Below, in pieces: positions 17,184-27,658 of a stretch of DNA of 64,000 nt. The notes under the pieces were generated by a model, which saw nothing but the letters and a program-made list of their open reading frames with translations, was not told the origin of the DNA and did no database searches. The first letter of the stretch is position 1. Every line of letters starts with the position of its first letter. The stretch lies in contig NZ_CP047020.1 in NCBI RefSeq assembly GCF_009796285.1, positions 2,480,001 through 2,544,000 of the forward strand, in the 5' to 3' direction. The DNA comes from Streptomyces broussonetiae. GTDB taxonomy: Bacteria > Actinomycetota > Actinomycetes > Streptomycetales > Streptomycetaceae. A program made the translations under genes and the position numbers.

Positions 17184-18347
17184 GTGACCGATCTTGAAGC
17201 GTGCGCGGCCCCGCCCCGCGCCCCTCTGCTGCGCCGGGCGGCCCCGGCCCTGCTGGGCTATGCCGCGGTGCGGGCCCTGGGGCTGGTGGTGCTGGCGGTG
17301 TGGAGCGCGGCGCGCGGCAAGAGCGCGTACACCTTGCTGACGGCACGCTGGGACGCCCTCTGGTACACCCGGGTCGCCGAGCTGGGCTACGGCTACGAGG
17401 TGCGGCTGCCGAACGGCGACGTGCACTCCGATCTGGCGTTCTTCCCGCTGCTGCCGTGGCTGGAGCGGCTGGCGCACGCGCTCACACCGCTGTCGTACGC
17501 GGACGCCGGATTCGTCGTCAGCCTGCTCGCCTCGCTCGCGGCGGCCTGCGGGATCTTCGCGGTCGCGGAGCGGGTCCACGGCCGCCGGGTCGGGATCTGT
17601 GCGGTGCTGCTGTGGGCCGTGCTGCCCGTGGGGATCGTGCAGTCGATGGCGTACAGCGAGTCGTTGTTCACGGCACTGGCGGCCTGGTCGCTGTACGCGC
17701 TGCTGACCGGGCGCTGGGTCTGCGCCGGTGCGCTCGCGGCCCTGGCCGGGCTGACCCGGCCGGTGGGGGCGGCCGTGGTCGCGGCGGTGTGGGTCGCGGG
17801 CGTGCTGTCGTTCGTACGCGAGCGCGGTGCGCGTGGCGCGCAGGCCCCCGCCCGGCGCCGCGTCCTCGGCATGCTGCTCGCTCCGCTCGGGGCCGCCGGT
17901 TACGTCCTCTGGGTCGGACACCGCACCGGCAAGGGTCCGCTCGGCTATCTGGACGTCCAGGCCGGCTGGCGCAACGGGTTCGACGGCGGCTATGCCTTCG
18001 CGCGTTTCGTGGTCGACAAGTTCACGTCATTTCCGTCCGCGCTCGCCGGTGCCGGCCTGATCCTCGGGGTCGTCCTGCTGCTGTGGCTCTACGTCACCGG
18101 CGTCCGGCAACGCCAGCCCGTCGAGCTGCTGGTGTACACGGGTGTCGTTCTCGCGCTGGCGCTGTGCGCGTCGAGCTACTTCGGCTCCAAGCCCCGGCTG
18201 CTGCTGCCGGCCTTCCCGCTGCTGCTGCCGCTCGCCCGCGCCCTCGCCCGACCGCGCATCCCGCGATCCGTGCTGGTCACGGCCGTACTGGCGGTCGGCT
18301 CGGCGGTCTACGGAGCGTTTTGGCTGAACGGCTCCGGTCCACCATGA
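17184..18347 (+). CDS. PIG-V-like / GT-C family membrane mannosyltransferase
   Basis: Polytopic protein of about 387 residues with roughly ten hydrophobic segments. After TM1 an extracytoplasmic loop carries RWDALWYTRVAELGY, the conserved acidic loop of PIG-V-like and other GT-C enzymes, which use polyprenyl-phosphate sugars outside the membrane. FFPLLPWLERLAHALT and SMAYSESLFTALAAW are further family features. The start is uncertain: GTG at 17184 (VTDLEACAA) has only a weak ribosome site, and the frame is open back to 17103. The PAP2 phosphatase gene follows on the same strand. A joint role in lipid-linked glycan assembly is possible but not shown. Confidence 0.75.
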   Translation: MTDLEACAAPPRAPLLRRAAPALLGYAAVRALGLVVLAVWSAARGKSAYTLLTARWDALWYTRVAELGYGYEVRLPNGDVHSDLAFFPLLPWLERLAHALTPLSYADAGFVVSLLASLAAACGIFAVAERVHGRRVGICAVLLWAVLPVGIVQSMAYSESLFTALAAWSLYALLTGRWVCAGALAALAGLTRPVGAAVVAAVWVAGVLSFVRERGARGAQAPARRRVLGMLLAPLGAAGYVLWVGHRTGKGPLGYLDVQAGWRNGFDGGYAFARFVVDKFTSFPSALAGAGLILGVVLLLWLYVTGVRQRQPVELLVYTGVVLALALCASSYFGSKPRLLLPAFPLLLPLARALARPRIPRSVLVTAVLAVGSAVYGAFWLNGSGPP

Positions 18348-18584
18348 TCCACTTCTACGGACGGTGACGCCGCGGAGAATTCCGTACCAGGGCCGGGTTA
18401 ACGCATTCATAAGCGCCATATAAACAACACCCGGCATGATCAAAGGAATTGAAGGCAGTCGCGTCACCGGATTGCGGAATATCCGGAATTCGAGCCGTCC
18501 TTGAGAGGTTTGCCACATCACATCGTCATCACAAAGCCGCAGTTTCGACGGGGACCACAGCTCACTCGCTGTAACGTCGATTGG

Positions 18585-19616
18585 GTGCGTACCGAACGAA
18601 ACCTCACGCGGCGTCTGGACCGGGTGTTCGCCAGACTCGACCGTGAGCCGGAACGGCCGGCCCACATCGATGTGCCGAGGATGAGCCGGCACCGGGTCGT
18701 TCTGTTCACCGCGACCCTGGCTTTCTACCTCGCGATCGTGTGGGCCGTGGTGATCACGTCCTGGCTGGTCCGGCTCGACTGGCAGGTCATGTTCTTCCGG
18801 CCGTACCAGCAGTGGCCGCAGATCCACGCCTTCCTCGACTACTACGTGGTGCTCGGCCAGCGCGGCCCCACCGCCGTGATGGTCGCGGCCTGGCTCGGCT
18901 GGCGCTCCTGGCGGCAGCACACCCTGCGCCCGCTGCTGACCCTCGCCGCCTCGCTGCTGCTGCTGAACATCACGGTCGGCGCCGCCAAGTACGGCATGGG
19001 GCGCCTCGGTCCGCACTACGCGACCGTGATCGGCTCGAACGAGATGATGCGGGGCGGCGATATATTTCCCAGCGGACACACCGCCAACGCGGTGGTGACC
19101 TGGGGAATCCTGGCGTATCTGGCCTCCACCCCGCGGGCCCGCCGCTGGCTGTCGGCCGGGTCCGCCGTCACCTCGCTCGGTGTCGGCATGACCACGGTCT
19201 ACCTCGGTACACACTGGCTGAGCGACGTACTGCTGGGCTGGGCCGCGGGCCTGCTGATCCTGCTCGCCATGCCCTGGTTCGAGCCACTGATCGCCAGGAC
19301 CGAGGGCTGGCTCTTCGACCTGCGCGACCGCTGGCGGGCCCGCCTCAGCCGCCCCGCGGCCGAACCGGCCGTCCCGGTCACCCCGGTGGTGCTCAAGCCG
19401 CGCAGCGCCCAGCCGGCCGAGCAGCCGTCCCCGGCGCGCGAGCCGGTCGCCTCGACCCGCGCCTCCCGGGGCCTGGTGCATCTGGCCCCGGGGCCGCACA
19501 CGACGCGTGCGGAGCGCAGCCCGGTCACCCCGGCGGGCAGCCGCCGCCCGCCGCACACCGACCACCGTCTCCCACGCGGCACTTCCCAGCCGGCCCGCCC
19601 GCTCACGGGCGGCTGA
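18585..19616 (+). CDS. Membrane phosphatase, PAP2 family
   Basis: Lipid phosphatase-type integral membrane protein of 343 residues. The three PAP2 motifs appear in order: K-x4-R-L-G-P (KYGMGRLGP), PSGH (FPSGHTANAV) and YLGTHWLSDVLLG, which carries the catalytic His and an Asp. The first 45 residues are cytoplasmic and charged, and the last 85 are a Pro/Arg-rich hydrophilic tail. GTG at 18585 (VRTERNLTRRL) is preferred to an ATG 28 codons upstream because coding character begins there, though neither has a strong ribosome site. A likely substrate is polyprenyl pyrophosphate or phosphatidic acid. Confidence 0.82.
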   Translation: MRTERNLTRRLDRVFARLDREPERPAHIDVPRMSRHRVVLFTATLAFYLAIVWAVVITSWLVRLDWQVMFFRPYQQWPQIHAFLDYYVVLGQRGPTAVMVAAWLGWRSWRQHTLRPLLTLAASLLLLNITVGAAKYGMGRLGPHYATVIGSNEMMRGGDIFPSGHTANAVVTWGILAYLASTPRARRWLSAGSAVTSLGVGMTTVYLGTHWLSDVLLGWAAGLLILLAMPWFEPLIARTEGWLFDLRDRWRARLSRPAAEPAVPVTPVVLKPRSAQPAEQPSPAREPVASTRASRGLVHLAPGPHTTRAERSPVTPAGSRRPPHTDHRLPRGTSQPARPLTGG

Positions 19617-19677
19617 CGGCGGGTCCGGCGGCGGGGTCCGGTACGCACACACCCGCCCCGCGTCTCCCGGTCACGGC

Positions 19678-19713
19678 AAAGGCCCCGTCTCCCCCTGCGG
19701 GAGCGGGGCCTTT
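19678..19713. terminator. terminator between the PAP2 and I78-type genes
   Basis: AAAGGCCCCG and CGGGGCCTTT flank an inner CTCCC/GGGAG stem, giving a long nearly perfect hairpin with an A-run on one side and a T-run on the other. It can serve both convergent genes. Confidence 0.85.
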
Positions 19714-19743
19714 GCGCTGTCCCGTGCCGTACGTGAGGGGCGT

Positions 19744-19959
19744 TCAACCCTTCCAGGCGCGGGCCACCACGCCCTCGCGCACCTCGAAGTTGAGCCGCCC
19801 CGCCCGGTACTCCATGGTGATGATCGCGCCCGGCGGCAGCGACCGTACCGTCGACCACCCCCGTCGCCGAGCCAGCCGCTCGGCCTCTACGGCGTCCAGG
19901 CCGACATACCCGTCCGGACTGTCCTGGGGCTCCGCCGGCGGAGTGGGAATCTGTGCCAT
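19744..19959 (-). CDS. I78 family peptidase inhibitor-like protein
   Basis: A 71-residue protein resembling proteinase inhibitor family I78. LPPGAIITMEYRAGRLNFEV contains the LPPG loop and the RLNxxV signature. Unlike secreted I78 proteins it has no signal peptide, so it may act inside the cell or serve another purpose. The N-terminal third is Pro/Asp-rich (MAQIPTPPAEPQDSP). The ATG at 19959 has only a weak ribosome site. It stands alone between two terminators. No partner protease is evident; the streptogrisins are 14 kb away. Confidence 0.7.
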   Translation of the reverse strand: MAQIPTPPAEPQDSPDGYVGLDAVEAERLARRRGWSTVRSLPPGAIITMEYRAGRLNFEVREGVVARAWKG

Positions 19960-20279
19960 GCCACCAAGCTAGCAAGGTAAGCGGAACATCAGACCTGGGT
20001 CACACTTCTGTCACAGCTTCGCAGGCCGCGTTTCCTGCGCAGTGACATCAGTCGGGCCACATCGGGCATCACACGTACGGGGGTTTCCGCGCGGCCCGTC
20101 GGGGCAATCGAACGGAATTCACGCCCGTCACCGGGCCGCTTCGAATTGCCCGGCGGAAAGGCCCCCGGCGGGGGATCGGGGTACGCCGGAGAGAGCATTC
20201 CCCGCGCAATCCGTCGCGGTACCCGGACAACTGACGCCGCATGGGAATTTCACCGATTCACCACATACCCAGGACGCGG
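19960..20279. other. intergenic region between the I78-like and Rpf/LysM genes
   Basis: No supported gene. Minus-strand frames here are short and lack coding character. The right end holds the terminator of the Rpf/LysM gene and the left end presumably the promoter of the I78-like gene. Confidence 0.5.
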
Positions 20280-20312
20280 GACAGCCGCTGCCCCGGGTGG
20301 GCAGCGGCTGTC
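20280..20312 (-). terminator. terminator of the Rpf/LysM gene
   Basis: GACAGCCGCTGCCC and GGGCAGCGGCTGTC form a perfect 14-bp stem with a five-base loop, beginning 18 bp past the stop codon at 20330. Confidence 0.8.
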
Positions 20313-20329
20313 CGCGGGGCGCTCTGCGC

Positions 20330-21572
<1,243 letters not shown>

Positions 21573-22367
21573 GTGCCGCGCATGCTCGACGTCAGTGACG
21601 AGGTACGCGCCGAGATCGGCGACGAAGAAGCCGACCGGCTGCTCGCCGACGAGAACACCCCGGGCAGTTACGACTGCACCTCCTGCCGCACCCAGGGCGA
21701 CTCCGCGCAGGAGCGCACCAGCACCGTTCTCTTCGTCGGCGACGAGACCGCCGTCCTCGCCTTCGCCCACGCCAGCTGCCTGCCCTCGCAGGTCGTCCAG
21801 GTCACCGAGGAACAGCTCCGGGGCGCCGTCCGGTCCATCGGCGGCGTCGCTCCCGGCGGCGGCGCCCCCGGCGAGCCGCACAAGGCCGCGCCCGAACAGG
21901 CCGTGCTCGGCGTGACCAGCGGACTCGTCCTGATCGAGGGCGAGTTGCACCCCGCACTCGTCGTCGAGCCGACCACGCCGATCGTCCGCCCCGGTTCCGC
22001 CTCGTCCACCGACGAATTCCTTCCGCTGCTCATCGAGCAGAGGTTCCTGCCGATGACCGAGCTGACGTCCGTGCCGCCGGTGCTGCACGGCTGGTCGGTG
22101 CTGCTCGCCATGGGCCAGCTGCACGCGGTGCTCCAGCCGGGTGCGAACGGGGGCCAGCCGGTGGCCTGGTGGCAGGCGCACCAGCCGCTCCAGGTGACCG
22201 ACAGCTGGCGGGCCGCCGCGAACAAGCACCAGCAGGTGCTCATGTTCGCGGCGCCGGTCGGGTCGATCGGGCGGCAGCCCCGCGAGGATCTGCTGCGGGA
22301 GTCCCTCGACAAGGCCGCGGCGCAGGGGAAGCTGGTCGCTGCGGCGCTCCCTCTCGCCGGTACGTGA
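21573..22367 (+). CDS. Conserved hypothetical protein
   Basis: A 264-residue soluble protein I do not recognise by family. The N-terminus is acidic (VSDEVRAEIGDEEADRLL) and followed by a CxxC pair (YDCTSCRTQGD, residues 34-37) and a further HASC (residues 66-69), which together might bind a metal. The rest is mixed alpha/beta with PVLHGWSVLLAMGQLH and QPVAWWQAHQPLQ. There is no signal peptide. The GTG at 21573 follows GGGAG with good spacing. Codon usage is that of a genuine Streptomyces gene. It stands divergent from the cell-wall hydrolase. Confidence 0.82.
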   Translation: MPRMLDVSDEVRAEIGDEEADRLLADENTPGSYDCTSCRTQGDSAQERTSTVLFVGDETAVLAFAHASCLPSQVVQVTEEQLRGAVRSIGGVAPGGGAPGEPHKAAPEQAVLGVTSGLVLIEGELHPALVVEPTTPIVRPGSASSTDEFLPLLIEQRFLPMTELTSVPPVLHGWSVLLAMGQLHAVLQPGANGGQPVAWWQAHQPLQVTDSWRAAANKHQQVLMFAAPVGSIGRQPREDLLRESLDKAAAQGKLVAAALPLAGT

Positions 22368-22503
22368 TCCGTCACCCAGAGGGACCGGGGGCGCGTGCAG
22401 CCCGGCGGCCGTGGGTCGTCCTGGGTTACCCGCGCAGTTCGCCGCGCCCCCAAAGAGGCTTCGGTGACCGTATCTCTTCAAAGGCACCGTCGTTTGGACA
22501 TAC

Positions 22504-22902
22504 GTGCACACATACGACACTCCTCCCCCTCGCCGGCCCGCCTTCGCCTCCGTGCCGTCTGCCCGGTCGGCGCAGGACGGGGTCGGTGCGGGCTCGGCCA
22601 CGCCGATCTACGACATGCTTTACGCGGAATGGGTCAAGACCTTCCGCACACTGCCGGGGGACCGCAGCGGGGAGGAGGGGCTGAGGTTCAGCCCCTTCGG
22701 CGAACTCCCGGGCGTCACGGGCGTCTACGGAGGCCACCGGGCGGGATCGTTCAGCAGCTCGTACAGCGCCTACAGCGCGGGGGCCTACAGCGCGCGGCAG
22801 CAGTCGCAGTGGCAGCGGATCGGCACACTGGGACGGCAGCACGACACCGGAATGCTGCACGTTCCGGCGGCGCTGCCGCCGGGGCCGCGCCAGGGCCTGT
22901 GA
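22504..22902 (+). CDS. Conserved hypothetical protein, Ser/Tyr-rich
   Basis: A 132-residue protein of unknown function. The N-terminal 30 residues are Pro/Ala/Ser-rich, a central part (IYDMLYAEWVKTFRTLPGDR) looks folded, and a low-complexity stretch SFSSSYSAYSAGAYSARQQ (about residues 83-101) follows. No signal peptide or membrane segment. The start GTG at 22504 has no clear ribosome site, so the transcript may be leaderless. The strong terminator directly after the stop supports a real transcription unit. Confidence 0.62.
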   Translation: MHTYDTPPPRRPAFASVPSARSAQDGVGAGSATPIYDMLYAEWVKTFRTLPGDRSGEEGLRFSPFGELPGVTGVYGGHRAGSFSSSYSAYSAGAYSARQQSQWQRIGTLGRQHDTGMLHVPAALPPGPRQGL

Positions 22903-22956
22903 GGCACGGCAGAGGCGGCCCCTGACCTTCGTGGTCGGGGGCCGCCTCTGTGTGCC
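22903..22956. terminator. bidirectional terminator between the hypothetical gene and der
   Basis: A long inverted repeat runs from GGCACGGCAGAGGCGGCCCC to GGGGGCCGCCTCTGTGTGCC with an inner GACC-TTCGT-GGTC. The stem is over 20 bp, and the hairpin starts at the stop codon of the left gene and ends ten bases from the der stop. Confidence 0.9.
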
Positions 22957-22965
22957 GTGGAGCTA

Positions 22966-24459
22966 CTACTTCTTCTTCGCGCCGCGCTTCTCGCGCACCC
23001 GTACCGAGATGTGGATCGGGGTGCCCTCGAAGCCGAACTCCTCGCGCAGCCGGCGCTCGATGAAGCGGCGGTAGCCCGCCTCGATGAAGCCGGAGGCGAA
23101 CAGCACGAAGCGTGGGGGCTTGGTGCCGGCCTGGGTGCCGAACAGGATGCGCGGCTGCTTGCCGCCCCGGACCGGGTGCGGATGGGCTGAGACCAGCTCG
23201 CCGAGGAAGGCGTTGAGGCGGCCGGTGGGGACGCGGGTCTCCCAGCCGTCGAGGGCGGTCTCGATCGCCGGGACCAGCTTCTCCATGTGGCGGCCGGTGC
23301 GCGCCGAGACGTTCACCCGCGGCGCCCAGGCGACCTGGCCCAGCTCGGTCTCGATCTCCCGCTCCAGGTAGTAGCGGCGCTCCTCGTCGAGGGTGTCCCA
23401 CTTGTTGAAGGCGAGGACGACCGCGCGGCCCGCCTCGACGGCCATGGTGACGATCCGCTGGTCCTGCACCGAGATGTTCTCGCAGGCGTCGATCAGGATG
23501 ACCGCGACCTCGGCCTTCTCCACGGCGGCCGCCGTGCGCAGCGAGGCGTAGTAGTCGGCGCCCTGCTGGAGGTGCACCCGCTTGCGGATGCCGGCGGTGT
23601 CCACGAACTTCCAGGTGACACCGCCGAGTTCGATCAGCTCGTCGACCGGGTCGCGGGTGGTGCCCGCCAGCTCGTTGACGACGACACGCTCCTCGCCCGC
23701 CACCTTGTTCAACAGGGAGGACTTGCCGACGTTCGGGCGGCCGATGAGCGCGATACGGCGAGGGCCGCCGACCGCGGTGCCGAAGGTCTGCGCGGGCGCC
23801 TCGGGCAGCGCCTCCAGGACGGCGTCCAGCATGTCGCCGGTGCCGCGGCCGTGCAGGGCGGAGACCGGGTGCGGCTCGCCGAGGCCCAGGCTCCACAGGT
23901 AGGCCGCGTCGGCCTCGCCACTCGGGCCGTCGACCTTGTTGGCGCACAGCACGACCGGCTTGCCCGCCTTGCGCAGCAGTCGTACGACCGCCTCGTCGGT
24001 GTCGGTCGCGCCGACCTTGGCGTCCACGACGAAGACGACCGCGTCGGCCGCCTCGATCGCGTACTCGGCCTGGGCGGCCACGGAGGCGTCGATGCCGAGG
24101 ACGTCCTGCTCCCAGCCGCCGGTGTCGACGACCTTGAAGCGGCGGCCCGCCCATTCGGCCTCGTAGGTGACCCGGTCGCGGGTGACGCCGGGCTTGTCCT
24201 CGACGACGGCCTCGCGGCGGCCGATGATCCGGTTCACCAGGGTCGACTTGCCGACATTGGGGCGGCCGACGACGGCGAGCACGGGCAGCGGGCCGTGGCC
24301 CGCCGCCTCGATGGCGCCCTCGACGTCCTCGACGTCGAAGCCCTCTTCGGCGGCAAGCTCCATGAACTGTGCGTACTCGGCCTCGCCGAGAGCCCCGTGG
24401 TCGTACTCGTGCGCACCCTCGTGCGCGTCCGAGCCGTCGGGCTGGATGTCGTCGTTCAT
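22966..24459 (-). CDS. der: Ribosome biogenesis GTPase Der (EngA)
   Basis: Double-GTPase for 50S subunit assembly, 497 residues. An acidic N-terminal extension of about 58 residues precedes G domain 1 (GRPNVGKS near residue 65, DTGG, NKVD) and G domain 2 (GRPNVGKS near 242, DTAGI, NKWD), with a C-terminal KH-like domain containing [12 protein letters not shown] and a basic tail KRGAKKK. These are the standard Der parts. The extension is usual in actinobacteria. It follows the acyltransferase and cmk genes on the same strand, an order also found in other actinobacteria. Confidence 0.98.
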   Translation of the reverse strand: MNDDIQPDGSDAHEGAHEYDHGALGEAEYAQFMELAAEEGFDVEDVEGAIEAAGHGPLPVLAVVGRPNVGKSTLVNRIIGRREAVVEDKPGVTRDRVTYEAEWAGRRFKVVDTGGWEQDVLGIDASVAAQAEYAIEAADAVVFVVDAKVGATDTDEAVVRLLRKAGKPVVLCANKVDGPSGEADAAYLWSLGLGEPHPVSALHGRGTGDMLDAVLEALPEAPAQTFGTAVGGPRRIALIGRPNVGKSSLLNKVAGEERVVVNELAGTTRDPVDELIELGGVTWKFVDTAGIRKRVHLQQGADYYASLRTAAAVEKAEVAVILIDACENISVQDQRIVTMAVEAGRAVVLAFNKWDTLDEERRYYLEREIETELGQVAWAPRVNVSARTGRHMEKLVPAIETALDGWETRVPTGRLNAFLGELVSAHPHPVRGGKQPRILFGTQAGTKPPRFVLFASGFIEAGYRRFIERRLREEFGFEGTPIHISVRVREKRGAKKK

Positions 24460-24537
24460 GAAGTCCGTACCTCGTCGTTCATTCGTGGTGATCGGTGGAA
24501 AAGCCCCGCATGGGCTGATCCACTACTCAAGTGTCGC

Positions 24538-25191
24538 CTAGCGCCCGGTCAGGCGCCTGGCGTTTTCCAGGTGGCTGGTGAGCTGCTTCTGGATGCGCTC
24601 GGTCGCCTCGTCCAGCGCCTTGCGCGTGCGCCGCCCGGAACCGTCCCCCGCGTCGAAGGGATCGCCGAAGACGACGTCGACCCGCGAGCGCAGCGGGGGC
24701 AGTGCCTTGACGAACCGTCCCGGCCGCTCGGCACTTCCCAGTACGGCAATGGGCACGATCGGCGCCCCGCTGCGCACGGCGAAGTAGGCGAGTCCGGCGC
24801 GCAGCGAGGCGAAGTCGCCCTCGCCCCGGGTGCCCTCCGGGAAGATGCCCAGCACACCGCCGGCCTCCAGCACGCCGAGCGCCTGGCCGATGGCGGTGCG
24901 GTCGGCGGAGGCGCGGTCCACCTTCAGCTGGCCGATGCCGGTCAGGAAGGAGCCCAGCGGGCCGATGAACGCCTCCTGCTTGATCAGGAAGTGCGTCGGC
25001 CGGGGCGCCACGCCCATGACCATCGGGCCGTCGATGTTGTGGGAGTGGTTCACCGCGAAGATCACCGGGCCGGAGGCGGGGACCTTCCAGGCGCCGAGCA
25101 CGCGCGGCTTCCACAGCCCGTACATCAGGCCGACGCCGATGCGCCGCCCGACGTCGGCGCCTCTCCGAGAGGGGACCGGCGGCCGGTTCAC
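24538..25191 (-). CDS. 1-acyl-sn-glycerol-3-phosphate acyltransferase (PlsC family)
   Basis: Membrane-associated acyltransferase of 217 residues for phosphatidic acid synthesis. The H-x4-D catalytic motif is NHSHNIDGP, the glycerophosphate-binding motif is FPEGTRG, and IVPIAVLGS follows. The GTG start at 25191 overlaps the cmk stop codon in GTGA, so translation is probably coupled; a longer frame from 25230 lies inside cmk. Acyl and acceptor specificity cannot be deduced. Confidence 0.9.
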   Translation of the reverse strand: MNRPPVPSRRGADVGRRIGVGLMYGLWKPRVLGAWKVPASGPVIFAVNHSHNIDGPMVMGVAPRPTHFLIKQEAFIGPLGSFLTGIGQLKVDRASADRTAIGQALGVLEAGGVLGIFPEGTRGEGDFASLRAGLAYFAVRSGAPIVPIAVLGSAERPGRFVKALPPLRSRVDVVFGDPFDAGDGSGRRTRKALDEATERIQKQLTSHLENARRLTGR

Positions 25192-25883
25192 TTCCCGGCC
25201 CGCTTCTCCTCGACCAGGGTGACGACGCACTCGATGACCTGGGCGAGAGTCAGCTCGGTGGTGTCCACCTCGACCGCGTCGTCCGCCTTGGCGAGCGGCG
25301 AGGTCTTGCGGGAGGAGTCGGCCGCGTCCCGCTTGATCAGCGCCTCGCGGGTGGCGTGGACGTCGGCGCCCTTGAGCTCGCCGCTGCGGCGAGCCGCGCG
25401 GGCCTCCGGGGAGGCGGTGAGGAAGATCTTCAGGTCGGCGTCCGGGAGGACGGTCGTACCGATGTCACGGCCCTCGACCACGATGCCCCGCTCGGCGCCG
25501 GCGGCGATCGAGCGCTGCAGCTCGGTGATCAGGGTACGCACCTCGGGCACCGCGCTGACGGCGCTGACCTTGGAGGTGACCTCCTGGGTGCGGATCGGGC
25601 CGGCCACGTCGGTGCCGTCGACCGTGATGGCCGGGTGCTCCGGGTCGGTGCCGGAGACGATCTCCGGCTTGCCGGCGACGGCGGCGATGGCGGTCGGGTC
25701 CTCCAGGTCGATGCCGTTGGTCACCATCCACCAGGTGATCGCCCGGTACTGGGCACCGGTGTCCAGGTAGCTCAGGCCGAGCTGCGCGGCCACGGCCTTC
25801 GACGTGCTCGACTTGCCCGTGCCGGAGGGGCCGTCGATCGCGACGATCACGGGCTTGGCGGTCGGGGCGGCGCCGTTTTCCAC
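25188..25883 (-). CDS. cmk: Cytidylate kinase
   Basis: Phosphorylates CMP/dCMP with ATP, 231 residues, the normal length. The P-loop is DGPSGTGKSSTSK (near residue 17), followed by YLDTGAQYRA, the CMP-binding region and the VVEGRDIGT motif. The C-terminus has LIKRDAADSSRKTSPL. The start is GTG at 25883 with AGGAAGG about nine bases upstream. It is the first gene of the cmk-acyltransferase-der group, with a 178-bp gap from tyrA that may contain a promoter. Confidence 0.97.
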   Translation of the reverse strand: MENGAAPTAKPVIVAIDGPSGTGKSSTSKAVAAQLGLSYLDTGAQYRAITWWMVTNGIDLEDPTAIAAVAGKPEIVSGTDPEHPAITVDGTDVAGPIRTQEVTSKVSAVSAVPEVRTLITELQRSIAAGAERGIVVEGRDIGTTVLPDADLKIFLTASPEARAARRSGELKGADVHATREALIKRDAADSSRKTSPLAKADDAVEVDTTELTLAQVIECVVTLVEEKRAGK

Positions 25884-26061
25884 GGAGGAACACCTTCCTG
25901 GTGCGGTGTGGGCGGGGTGCGGGGAGCGAGAGCGCCCTGCACAAGGTTACTGGGTGCGGGTCACTCGTCCGGACGCGTGCGCGCCCCCGGTACCCGCGCC
26001 CGGTACCGGGAGCCCCGCCGATCCACCGCCTGGAGCCCCGCCGGCCCCCGTGCCGGGTGCC

Positions 26062-27156
26062 CTACCGGCGCAGCGCCCAGCCCTGCTCCCGCAGTGCCTT
26101 CTTCAGTACGTCCGCCGCCCTGGGCTCGACGGAGAGCTGCATCAGACCGGCCTGCTGCCCGGTCGCGTGCTCGATGCGGACGTCCTCGATGTTGACCCCG
26201 GCCCGTCCCGCGTCGGCGAAGATGCGGGCCAGCTGGCCGGGCTGGTCGTCGATGAGTACGACGACGGTCTCGTACACGCGCGGCGCGCTGCCGTGCTTGC
26301 CGGGCACCCGCACCTGGCCCGCGTTGCCGCGGCGCAGCACGTCCCGGATGCCGGCGGTGCCCTCGTGCCGCTTGGCCTCGTCGGCGGACTGCAGGGCACG
26401 CAGGGCTTCGACGGTCTCGTCGAGGTCGGCGGCGACGTCGGCGAGCAGGTCGGCGACCGGGCCCGGGTTGGCGGACAGGATGTCGATCCACATGCGCGGG
26501 TCGGAGGCGGCGATCCGGGTCACGTCCCGGATGCCCTGCCCGCACAGCCGTACGGCGGCCTCCTCGGCGTGCTCCAGGCGCGCGGCGACCATGCTGGACA
26601 CCAGGTGGGGCATGTGGGAGACGAGGGCCACGGCGCGGTCGTGGGCGTCGGCGTCCATCACGACCGGGACGGCCCGGCAGTGCGAGACCAGCTCCAGGGC
26701 GAGGTTCAGCACCTCGGTGTCGGTGTCCCGGGTCGGGGTGAGCACCCAGGGGCGGCCCTCGAAGAGATCACCGGTCGCGGCCAGCGGGCCGGACTTCTCG
26801 CGGCCGGACATGGGATGGGTGCCGAGGTACCTCGACATCAGGGACGGATCCAGGCCGAGCGCCTCCAGCTCGCGGCGCGGGCCGCCCTTGACGCTGGCCA
26901 CGTCGATGTAGCCACGGGCCAGACCGCGGCGCATGGCGTCGGCGAGCACACCGGCCACGTGCGCCGGCGGTGCCGCCACGATCGCCAGGTCGACCGGGCC
27001 CTCGGGAGCCTCGTCGGTACCGGCGCCCAGCGCGGCGGCGGTACGGGCCTGCTCGGGGTCGTGGTCGTCGAGGTGGACGATGACGCCGCGCTGGACGAGG
27101 GCCAGGGCGGCGGAGGTGCCGATCAGGCCGGTGCCGATGACGAGTGCCGTTCTCAC
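26062..27156 (-). CDS. tyrA: Prephenate dehydrogenase with ACT domain
   Basis: NAD(P)-dependent oxidative decarboxylation of prephenate in tyrosine synthesis, 364 residues. The Rossmann fold is at the very N-terminus (VIGTGLIGTSAALAL), followed by YIDVASVKGG and the active-site region GTHPMSGREKSGP. A C-terminal ACT domain (about residues 290-364, VYETVVVLIDDQPGQLARI) suggests tyrosine feedback control. The GTG start overlaps the aroH stop in GTGA. The much longer open frame upstream covers aroH out of frame and is not coding. Confidence 0.96.
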   Translation of the reverse strand: MRTALVIGTGLIGTSAALALVQRGVIVHLDDHDPEQARTAAALGAGTDEAPEGPVDLAIVAAPPAHVAGVLADAMRRGLARGYIDVASVKGGPRRELEALGLDPSLMSRYLGTHPMSGREKSGPLAATGDLFEGRPWVLTPTRDTDTEVLNLALELVSHCRAVPVVMDADAHDRAVALVSHMPHLVSSMVAARLEHAEEAAVRLCGQGIRDVTRIAASDPRMWIDILSANPGPVADLLADVAADLDETVEALRALQSADEAKRHEGTAGIRDVLRRGNAGQVRVPGKHGSAPRVYETVVVLIDDQPGQLARIFADAGRAGVNIEDVRIEHATGQQAGLMQLSVEPRAADVLKKALREQGWALRR

Positions 27157-27515
27157 TGGGCGATGTCCTTGCGCAGGGCGGCCGCGGCGCCCAGGTAGAC
27201 GTGGTTGATGTCGGCGCGGGGCGTGTCGGTCTCGATGTGGGCGAGGATGCGCACGACCCGGGGCATGGCGCCCGCTATGTCCAGTTCCTGGGCGCAGATC
27301 AGGGGGACGTCGACGATGCCGAGCTTGCGGGCGGCGGCCGCCGGGAAGTCGCTGTGCAGATCGGGGGTGGCCGTGAACCAGATGCTGATGAGGTCGTCGG
27401 CACTCAGCCCGTTGCGCTCCAGCACGGCGGTGAGCAGGGCCCCGACCTGCTCGTCCATGTGCCCGGCCTCGTCCCGCTCCAGTTGGACGGCCCCACGGAC
27501 CGCTCGTACCGCCAC
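27153..27515 (-). CDS. aroH: Chorismate mutase, AroH type
   Basis: Monofunctional AroH-class chorismate mutase of 120 residues, making prephenate for the adjacent prephenate dehydrogenase. The family features are VRGAVQLERDE at the N-terminus, IWFTATPDLHSDFPAAAARK and VPLICAQELDIAGAMPRVVR with the active-site Arg, and the C-terminal HVYLGAAAALR. The GTG start has AAGGAG seven bases upstream. It forms a two-gene operon with tyrA through a four-base overlap. Confidence 0.96.
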   Translation of the reverse strand: MAVRAVRGAVQLERDEAGHMDEQVGALLTAVLERNGLSADDLISIWFTATPDLHSDFPAAAARKLGIVDVPLICAQELDIAGAMPRVVRILAHIETDTPRADINHVYLGAAAALRKDIAQ

Positions 27516-27658
27516 GGCGCTGCTCCTTGCTGACGTGCGGATCTGATGTTGGTCCGTCCAGCGTAGTCAGCCGGTGCGGGCCGGGCGCACGGCGCCCGAT
27601 CACTGAGACGATGCGGAACATCCGTTGTGCACTGATTTCGACCTGTACGGAGGCCGGC

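Noticed and set aside
19989..20198. 69-codon minus-strand ORF
   Set aside because: No ribosome site, no coding bias, and Pro/Arg-rich composition typical of chance frames in GC-rich DNA.
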